Assembly: GCF_910592395.1 (NCBI RefSeq)
Contig: NC_088315.1
Coordinates: 8,622,501 to 8,682,500, forward strand
Reading direction: 5' to 3'
DNA from: Lineus longissimus
Taxonomy: Eukaryota; Nemertea; Pilidiophora; Heteronemertea; Lineidae
Length of the DNA stretch: 60,000 nt
Made by a program: the position numbers and the translations under genes. Below, piece by piece: positions 50,067-57,805 of the stretch (its first letter is position 1; every line of letters starts with the position of its first letter). Under the pieces are notes generated by a model. The model was not told the origin of the DNA, did no database searches, and worked only from the letters and a program-made list of their open reading frames with translations.

Positions 50067-50293
50067 TACATGCAGTTCTTCAAGTGACTCCTTTGACCCA
50101 TTTTCACCAGATGAACAGACCATTCACCACATCCTCCAAGAGTGCTCTCAGTTTGAATCTCAGTGGACAACGGCCTGGCCAGATGATCAAAATGTCTAAA
50201 GAAACTGTGGGGAATGGGGGAAGACCCCATTTCGTGACATCCATCGACCTAAGAATTTGACGATGTCGCCAAGCCCTAAGAAGAAGAAGACAC
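50067..50293 (+). mobile_element. Decayed LINE 3' terminus (jockey/CR1-like)
   Basis: One frame reads DEQTIHHILQECSQFESQ then TTAWPDD, the C-terminal Cys/His motif region of many non-LTR reverse transcriptases (usual form E-x-x-x-HIL-x-x-C followed by WP). A downstream frame gives FVTSIDLRI and a stop, like the usual extreme C-terminus of these polyproteins. It is followed by a short tail rich in AGA/GAA (about 50275-50293). At least one frameshift and an in-frame stop separate the two pieces. Only the last 220 bp or so remain. Clade is uncertain. Confidence 0.65.
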
Positions 50294-50299
50294 ATTTTT

Positions 50300-51095
50300 C
50301 TGAACTTACACAACCAAACCAATGGCAAATCTCCAGTTTGGCGGAGAGAATAATGCAGCATGAATAATGAAACGCGTCGCAGGATCGCGGCTGCAAATAA
50401 AAAGATAAACGTGCAAAGACAATCAAGCATTTTATGAAGACAAAGTGACATCATGTATATTCATGATGCTAGGCTCGCAATTTTTTGTAACTGCGTGACA
50501 TTTGCCCCGATGGGCGACATAATCGCATTTGCCACGCCCGACTGGGGCCCAATCCAGCTCCTTTATAACGACAAGATTGAACATGTTGCCCAGTGTCATC
50601 CCTCAATAACCTAAACACATTACTTCTCATTTCTTGGTGAAATCTTTCTTCATCTTTGCCGAGCAAGTTGACACTTACTTTATGAATAATTTCCGACGTA
50701 AACCAGCCAATACGGAGAATATCAGTGACATCATTTGTTTTCATCTAAAAACGCAACCAAACAACATGACAGTATAATTTGCTTGATTTTTGTTGTGAAC
50801 TTACATCCCCCCAAATGAAATTCTGACAGGGGTGTATATCGAAAATGATGTCGGTGTGTCATTCCTAAGCACACAAATTCAAATTGATAGTTTTTAGTGA
50901 GAACCATCTATCTTCGTCATTTTACGCGATGGCCAGTAATTCTTTGACTAATCATGGCAGGAAGACGAAACCCGTCATGTAAAGATGATCAATTTTTAGC
51001 AGCCTTCTGCTCCAAGAAAGAAATGAAGTGGAATTCCTTCATCTTATTCATTCGAGGCATGGTTACCAGTATAAGTACAGCGGCAAAAAACATTT
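50300..51095. other. Intergenic DNA, nothing recognised
   Basis: Open frames on the minus strand at 50104-50744 have no recognisable motif. Confidence 0.35.
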
Positions 51096-51097
51096 TG

Positions 51098-51228
51098 ATT
51101 TAGAACTTCTCTATTAAGGACACCCTCGGGACTGATAAGTGATGTCCTTTGAAACACTCTATTTGGGACAAAAATCAGTATCCTTTGTAGAAAGGGGGTC
51201 CTTAACAGAGAGGTGTCCGCTAAGAGAG
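51098..51228 (+). mobile_element. CAGT-ended MITE, family 1, copy G (degraded)
   Basis: TTAGAACTTCTCTATTAAGG at the left and GTCCTTAACAGAGAGGTGTC near the right match the family. Both terminal CAGT sequences are eroded. Confidence 0.55.
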
Positions 51229-51441
51229 TAATTTTCTTATGGAAGAGGGTAACATTGTAATTGTAGGGATAGTTACATTGGTACCTTGTGAGGAGCTGGG
51301 GCCGAATGCAAGGATGCGATGTAGGCCTACTGTCATGACTGCAAGTTATGTATAAAAGATAGAGATACCTAATGGAAACTTTCCTTAACTTAACTTTACA
51401 CATTAATTTAGGGGAGACTTGTCCTGTTTTAGATGGATCAA

Positions 51442-51630
51442 CAGTAGAACCTCCCTTAGTGGACACCTCTCTTATAAGGACACCCTAATGAGAACACTTA
51501 AACTTTCGTCCAAAATAGGTCATTTCCATTCAAATTTGACCTCTCAATCAGGACACCTCTCTATTGAGGACAGAACTTGTCAGTCCTAAAGGCAGCCAGG
51601 GTGTCCATAATAGAGAGGTTCTTCAAACTG
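51442..51630 (-). mobile_element. CAGT-ended MITE, family 1, copy H
   Basis: 189 bp. It starts CAGTAGAACCTCCCTTAGTG and ends ATAGAGAGGTTCTTCAAACTG followed by TA at 51631-51632. The hairpin (CCTCTCTATTGAGGAC with TCCATAATAGAGAGG) is at the right end, so it lies opposite to copies A and C. Confidence 0.75.
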
Positions 51631-51639
51631 TAACTGATG

Positions 51640-51925
51640 TATTCTGCGACCTGAAACTGTGGACAAGATTACCTTTTTCCTGGGGACTGCCTTACAATTT
51701 GTCAGTGCTTCCATCTACTGAGAGTAAATTGCATCAAGGCTCTACCTATCAGGGTTGAAAGGAATTTGGAGAACTGGCTCATAAGCTGCTTTTACCAGCT
51801 CAGCCCACCATCTTCAGGCCACTTTTTTATTATTCGTTAAACTGCCAAAATGAAAATCTTTCCTTATCTATTATATTGGATTGGAGAGGTGTACAGCCTC
51901 TTCAAATCGTCTAATTTACCTATCC
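51640..51925. other. Intergenic DNA, nothing recognised
   Basis: No features recognised. Confidence 0.3.
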
Positions 51926-51935
51926 TTGCGTCTAG

Positions 51936-52225
51936 ATTACCATTGTCTAAAATGACCATTGTCTAGATTACCATTGTCTACTTTACCATTGTCTAAAATG
52001 ACCATTGTCTAGTTAATTACCATTGTCTACTTTACCATTGTCTAAAATAACCTTGTCTAGATTACCATTGTCTATTTTACCATTGTCTACTTTACCATTG
52101 TCTAGTTTACCATTGTCTACTTTACCATTTACTAAAATAAACTTGTCTAGATTACCATTGTCTACTTTACCATTGACTAAAATAAACTTGTCTAAAATAC
52201 CATTGTCTGATTTACTTTTGTCTAA
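51936..52225. repeat. 15-bp minisatellite
   Basis: About 19 imperfect copies of TACCATTGTCTACTT (14-17 bp; variants TCTAGAT and TCTAAAATGACC). The unit length gives open frames on both strands (LPLST repeats on plus, DNGKV repeats on minus) that I do not call genes. Confidence 0.92.
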
Positions 52226-52229
52226 CTTA

Positions 52230-53825
52230 CCTGGATTCCCCTCCACCCAGAGTTGATGAGGAGGAGCCCGAATAAACTTGTAGAGATGCAATTTTAATTG
52301 ACATTGATCAATCAAATAAAAATAACAATAAGAAACTATGGATGAAAAATCTATGGACCTATTAGTTTTACCTTTCTGGCAACTGGTAAGGATTCCTGCT
52401 TCCCTGACCTCCTGGCTATAAGCTTAGACATTATCACAGTCATCCTGAGATAGGCCTACAGATTTTTGATACTCCTATACACTGTAGGCCTACACAAAAT
52501 ATATAATTTGAAATATCGAGAGGCGGAGTATATGATGTATCACAGTTGGCCTAGACCTAACAAGCCAATGGGATTCCTATGACAACCTATGGACATTCTG
52601 GAACGGGAAGTCTGCCCAAGGATAGAACCTCAATCCTTCATTTGCTACCACCACTGGGCATCAACGGGGGGGGGGGGGGGGGCATCATCTCCAACATGTG
52701 CTCAAGACTATAAGTTATTACCCCAGTCAGCTGTGGTTGGACTTGAGAGGCTCATCCCAGTGGAGTTCCAGTGGAGTTGAATTCTTTGCCTACTGGAACT
52801 ATATAACATGAAAAGACCAATTGCACTTACTGCTCCCTGCCTTTTACTATTACTCATTCGATAAAACATTCGAACAACCGTTTGGTATCTAAGGCCTATA
52901 ATCAGCATCCCATCATCTGTAAAAAACAATCCTCTGACACCCCTGCTACCCATGACAGTTGCCATACTATATATCGGTCCGCTCTCCAATGTTCAAGAAT
53001 GTGAGTTGGTTTATAGTCCTTCGAATAATAATCATTTTATGAGAAATCTGCCATAATTTCTTCTGTAAACATGACATGAAAAAAGTATAGTAATACAATT
53101 GAGTGGATATGTAAGAAATAAAGATTCCGAACAGCATGCAAGAATCTTTTAAAATTGCGTGGCAAAGTAGTGACCGATTCCAACCATGGCGGGCTACTTA
53201 TGAAATCAGAGTCAATCCTGCAGAACTGAAGAAGAAAGTTTCGATTGAAAGGATAGGAACGCGATTGATGTGTCTAGATGACACCTCCAAGGGACTGCAT
53301 CAAACGACCACTGTAACCGGTCAGTTTTTGCAAATATCTGTCAACAACTCTTAATCACATTGTACCGGGCATTCAGTTTGCATAATATTCACCTCCAAAC
53401 GAAAAAAAACCATGTTTGTTGGCGAAAGAAATGTTGTCCGACTATTGGACGATAGTACAAGCATACGATCTTATATAGAGGATCAAGGATGTACCTATTG
53501 TTGGACATTGAGGAAGTCGTAAGAAACTTGCTCTCTTCATCACACTATCTCCTGTCCTCTGTGGTATTTTATACATTGGTGGCAGTGGTACTCTGTGTTT
53601 TTGGTGCCATCCATCTGTGGCTCGGACTCCATTCAGTCAAGTACGGTTCACCCCTCCTGTCCTGCCCTGGCTCTCCTGTCTGCCCCACACAGTACAGGTA
53701 TGCCTACAGTTGTATGTAATAACTGTAGCCAACGACATCATGACATAAAAGGGGTGTGGTCTGACTTTCTGTTTAGTGAAAGTGTGGTGGTACGTGCGAC
53801 GACATAAAACTATACCCTAGGCCTA
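52230..53825. other. Intergenic or upstream DNA of the downstream gene
   Basis: A run of 17 G lies at 52666-52682. A 76-codon frame at 53489-53719 has a hydrophobic stretch (VVFYTLVAVVLCVFGAIHLW) and could be a small membrane-protein exon, but supporting evidence is weak. A 5' untranslated exon of the downstream gene may lie in this region or further upstream; I could not identify it. Confidence 0.3.
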
Positions 53826-53830
53826 GGGTC

Positions 53831-53998
53831 ATAGACCCTTTTACACCAGGCAGAGGAAGTCATTGCGGGACCAAACAAACAAGCAGCAAACAAAAGACCG
53901 CATGGTCGCACACCACATGATCTTTTGTTCGTTGTGCCTATATTAGGGTTTGTTAGGGCTAGCACTGACTTCCTCCGCCTGGTGTAAGGGCCCCTATA
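53831..53998. mobile_element. Fold-back MITE, near-complete palindrome
   Basis: The outer arms pair 53831-53866 with the complement of about 53961-53998 (shared TTACACCAGGC and GGAGGAAGTCA/GAGGAAGTCA). An inner inverted pair, AACAAAAGACCGCATGGT and the complement of CACATGATCTTTTGTTC, lies at the centre. Almost the whole 168 bp can fold back on itself. No target duplication was identified. Confidence 0.7.
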
Positions 53999-54487
53999 GT
54001 GCAGGATAAATGTAGCCGGACACCATCAATAAGGGACAGGAAAACAAAAGTCTTTTACAATAACCATGGAGTAATAGGTCAAATACGCCAGAAAATGGAG
54101 CTAGAGGCATTGTCTGGCATCTGACCTTTAATGAAGATGTTCTGTTTTCCTGGCCCCAGGTACATTTGGTGTGCGCATATTGTCATTGGCTCATTTATCA
54201 TCTGTAGTGTAAGACACAAGAGGGAGAGGTTGATTTGTCCATAGTACTTGTATGTGGACTCCAATTGGAAATTTAAGCTCATCGATCAGAAAAAATGCAC
54301 TGATTTATGGAGATAGGGACAGCCTTTCAGTCAGTCAGTAGGGCTTTTTTTCATGGCTGAAGAATAGCTTTCTGTAATCTGTACATCGCCAGGCCAAGCA
54401 GCTCTCACTTGGAACCCAAGTGAATCAAAAAACATGCAAATCTAGTTTAGATATCTAACAAATGAAATTCTATTTTATCTATTTCAG

Positions 54488-55931
54488 GTCTTCATAACGC
54501 TTACGGTGTAAAATGTATCCTGGAAACCAATATGGATATGGACCACCACCACCACATCCCCCTGGGCCATCGATGAACATGCCACCAGATCCACCGTACC
54601 CGCCTTGGCCGCCCAATAGACCAATGATGAGCTATCCAATGCCTTACAGATATCCCCCACCTCCTCCTCCTCCTCCTCCACCGCAACAATACCAAGACTC
54701 TGGCCCTCCTCAGGTAAACTTGGGGGCACAACAAAACCAGCATACAGAGTTCCAGCATCCCCTCCTAGGACAACCACTATTTAGTACTGGGACTCCAGTG
54801 AAAACAAATGTGCAAGTCTATCATGGTGTCAGGCCACCTGATTTTCAAAATATCAGCAGTGCGCCTGGTTTTAACCAAGACCCAAACAGCTATAATCAAG
54901 GTCCAAGTTTGAATCCGCAGCAAGCAAGTTTTAGTCAGTGCATGAATCAAAGCATGTTTTCTCCCGGTTCGTATGCCCAGACATTCCAGCCAGGATCAAG
55001 TGGTGGTGTAGGACAGTTCAGTGGAAATGTGAACCAATCAAATACAATTGCCACTGCCGCAAAAGAACTCACAAGTCGAAGTCCGATTCCATCTGTGAAT
55101 CCAAGCATCGGTCTGAAACCTCGGGTTACTAGTAGGCTTTCACCTGCTCAAAATCCACCAGAATTTATTGTCCCAGTATTTTCAACTCATTCTGCTACTG
55201 CATCACAACAACAGCCATTATCAGCTAACACTATTACAACAGAGAAAATTGTTAATAATGTTAAAATTACATGTATAGTGAAGTCAGTTACTTCTAATTT
55301 TGATGCGCACTCTGTCGACTTGATAAGGAAGAATCATGATTCTGGCACCTTCTGTGAAAAGGGTAGTGCCAGATTCAATGTTGATGTGCCAAAATGTGCT
55401 GAGAGGAGTATGTTAAGTTCAGGCAACTTCCGTTCTGGTAGCAATTGTGGTTCGAATAGACGGAAGGAGTTACCAATGCAGATGGACCAAAAGAACAATT
55501 CGAATACTTCCCACAAAACGGACGATGAGACTAATGGTAATGTATCTGTTGTCCGTTGGTTGAATACCACTGTCAAATCGTCTGATGTGGATGCGGCTGA
55601 TTCTAGTCAAATGCAAGACTTCGTGGAAGAAGGTGGCAGTTCTAGACATGAGGAAACATTAGTGAAATTTGTCCAACGGTCAACGGAAAGGCGGCTGTTG
55701 GCACAGACTGGTGATAAGCTTGGAATGATGCAGTCACCCAAAAAAGCTGGTTACGTCTCCAGAGATCAGTTTGATACTTCGGCTGTATCTCTAACTCCAG
55801 CAGAGTCCTCTGTAGAAGAAAGTCTTGACCTCAGGGCAAGTCGTTCAGCATCTAACAGTCAACAACCAATCGAACGACATCTGAATTCTCCATTCTCCAC
55901 CGTGGGACGAGGATGGGGACGTGGAAAATTG
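54488..55931 (+). CDS. PAM2-motif protein, exon 1 of coding region (N-terminus)
   Basis: This is the first coding exon of the only supportable gene in the window. A pyrimidine tract and AG at 54486-54487 give the acceptor, so at least one 5' untranslated exon lies upstream. The ATG at 54513 opens 473 codons to a donor at 55931/55932 (TTG/GTGTGT, phase 0); reading through the donor hits a stop at 55941. Residues 1-60 are rich in Pro, Tyr and Met, starting MYPGNQYGYGPPPPHPP with a run of ten Pro at residues 48-57. Residues 60-230 are rich in Gln, Asn and Ser and probably disordered. A short GRGWGRG motif closes the exon. No catalytic domain is visible. The low-complexity N-terminus resembles RNA-granule proteins in style only. 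The antisense frames at 54484-54777 are shadows of the Pro-rich codons. Confidence 0.85.
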
Positions 55932-56275
55932 GTGTGTAATTGAGTCTAGTGTCAGATTTTTTGTAGCTTTGTCCCTGATTGCAGCCTGTTTTTTTCTTTG
56001 TGTTACCAATTAGCAAAAATATATAGAACTTGCCCTGTCAATTTTTGCAATTTGTTATAAGAAAAAAAGAAAAAAAATTATATGGACACTTGACTCTGCT
56101 GTGTAGTTATTTTATTGGTGCAGTGCAGTGATTTAGTACATGTACAGTAGTTATTCATTTGAATACAGTAGTTATTCATTTGAATACAGTAGTTATTCAT
56201 TTGAATACAGTAGTTATTCATTTGAATACAGTAGTTATTCATTTGAATACAGTAGTGTTGTTCATTTGGTTTCAG
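55932..56275 (+). other. Intron 1 of the PAM2-motif gene
   Basis: A 344-bp GT-AG intron between phase 0 boundaries (donor GTGTGT, acceptor GGTTTCAG). Its 3' third contains a 21-bp minisatellite ending about 20 nt before the acceptor. Confidence 0.75.
56141..56256. repeat. 21-bp intronic minisatellite, ~5.5 copies
   Basis: The unit is GAATACAGTAGTTATTCATT plus T, containing ATTCA-TT-TGAAT as a small inverted repeat. It is open in the frame of the following exon (NTVVIHL per unit). Confidence 0.95.
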
Positions 56276-56484
56276 AATCACCATTGGAGTATTCGAGGAC
56301 CTGTTGCTGGGTATGACAACGACTATGACTTAGAAGGGTCGGGTGACCAGTCTTGGAATTTCAACCAGCCTCGTCAAAGACCTCGAAAAAGAACTATTTT
56401 TGACAATCCACCTCCAATTCCGCATTTCCATGGGAAAAAGCCCACCAAGCCAACAGATGAAGTCACTCAAGAAGCAATTTATAG
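56276..56484 (+). CDS. PAM2-motif protein, exon 2
   Basis: A 209-nt exon between TTTCAG and AG/GTAAAT, encoding residues 474-542 plus two bases of codon 543. It contains an acidic/aromatic patch (GYDNDYDLEGSGDQSWNF) and a basic patch (RQRPRKR) followed by TIFDNPPPIPHF. Joining to exon 1 (phase 0) and exon 3 (phase 2) keeps the frame open. No family is recognised from this part. Confidence 0.85.
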
Positions 56485-56792
56485 GTAAATGTAGTCAACT
56501 GGACGTTGCTTGGCCCCTAAAAGTCCTGGCAGCTGTGGTATCTATCACCAGTAGCGGATGAAATCTCGAACGATGACATTTTCCTAAGGTTTGCCTGTTT
56601 TAGTAATATCAATATCATCTTCGGGAATAAAAAAAGCTATATTTTCAGATGCACTGCCAAAGGCAAACATAAAAAGCATGGACATTTCAGTTCCAAAGCA
56701 TAAACCATAAATTTCAACAGTAAACACGGAAATTTGTCAACCACCAATTGAAAATTGAAAAGCTCGTGACTCACAAATTGTTCTTATTTCAG

Positions 56793-57026
56793 GAAAGTCG
56801 TATCCTTCATCCCTGCCGATGGTGTCATCTCAGTGCAGAGTCCTGAAATAATCGAAATCTTCAAAAGCCTGACGTCAGTTGAGAGGGAATACGTCATGAA
56901 ACGTGGCACATTGCACAACTTTCTTAAGGATTGCCCCTATCTCGGCTGTTATGATTCGAAGTTTTTTGTCCGAAACGATGGCCAGAATCCTGTGCGGGTG
57001 GATGATGATGAACCTCTATTAACCGG
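56793..57026 (+). CDS. PAM2-motif protein, exon 3 (compact domain)
   Basis: A 234-nt exon with acceptor TTATTTCAG and donor GG/GTAAGA, encoding residues 543-621 (first and last codons split). It looks like a folded segment: VVSFIPADGV, then a helix-like SPEIIEIFKSLTSVEREYVM, then KRGTLHNFLKDCPYLGCYD and KFFVRNDGQ. The GxLxxFLxxxPxL spacing reminds me of a short helical region in TTC3/DZIP3-type ubiquitin ligases, but that is only an impression from memory. This is the likeliest part of the protein to give a distant homology hit. Confidence 0.85.
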
Positions 57027-57269
57027 GTAAGACGTCACTTGAAGGCCTAAGAGCACACCGGACATACATGCAATATTTTTAAAGAAGTGAGTTACTGTCA
57101 AATGCAGATAGACTGGGTTGCAGTCTGTCCTAAGAACCGTGCATTAATAGAGTGTGTCCTTTGTGTACTGAGCCCTTGAAATGCACTTTATATCAACGCA
57201 AAAGTTTTACGAAAGACTGTCCTATGCTCTGGTGCACGTAATATTCGTGTTTTCTTTTCTGTTTTGAAG

Positions 57270-57367
57270 GTATGATCACGCATTTCCCGGGTACCAAGGT
57301 GGCTACGGTGACTGTGGAGATATTCAGTTCAGTGATGAGGAGGTTGACGAATCACCGACCACCCCAG
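57270..57367 (+). CDS. PAM2-motif protein, exon 4
   Basis: A 98-nt exon with acceptor TTTTGAAG and donor CAG/GTATGA, encoding residues 622-653. It starts YDHAFPGYQGGYGDCGD and ends with an acidic SDEEVDESP segment. Split codons (GG/G before, G/CC after) preserve the frame on both sides. The acceptor has a short pyrimidine tract (TTTTCTTTTCTGTTTTGAAG), so this is the least certain boundary. Confidence 0.75.
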
Positions 57368-57805
57368 GTATGATGTGATACATCCTCATTCCATTTTAGG
57401 CCTACACTAATAATGTAGTAGATCGACTGACCCTCCCCCCTCTCCCTCTAAAGGACGGATGGGAAACTTCGCTTGGAATTGAGTTTTTTTATTCGCAGAT
57501 CTCGAAAAAACAACTGTTTACATAAAATATTGCCACGCACCTCCAGCTCAAGTGCTGGCATTTCATGGAAGCGCGAAGAAATTGTAGCTATATTTTAGAA
57601 TAAGCCAGGTGCCCAATAAAAAGTACGCTGTACATCCAAATATACGCGAAAAATGATGAACCTTGTCTTACTAAAAACTTGACAATTTGACGTACACCAT
57701 AAGTCAATGGACACATTAGCTACCATATGATGCACACTGTGCATCTTTTGGTCACCAGGAGGGTTAAGTCATGTAACTTATAATTGTGAAACTTGTTTTT
57801 TACAG
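57368..57805 (+). other. Intron 4 of the PAM2-motif gene
   Basis: A 438-bp GT-AG intron (donor GTATGA, acceptor TTTTTTACAG). It contains no recognisable repeat. Introns 2 (56485-56792, 308 bp) and 3 (57027-57269, 243 bp) are similarly short and plain. Confidence 0.7.

Noticed and set aside
52666-52682. G-quadruplex at a 17-G run
   Set aside because: It is a single homopolymer, not four separated G tracts, and homopolymer length may be a sequencing artefact.
53489-53719. 76-codon frame with a hydrophobic helix, possible small membrane protein
   Set aside because: No recognisable family, no convincing splice partners and no conserved motif. One hydrophobic stretch in AT-rich DNA is common by chance.
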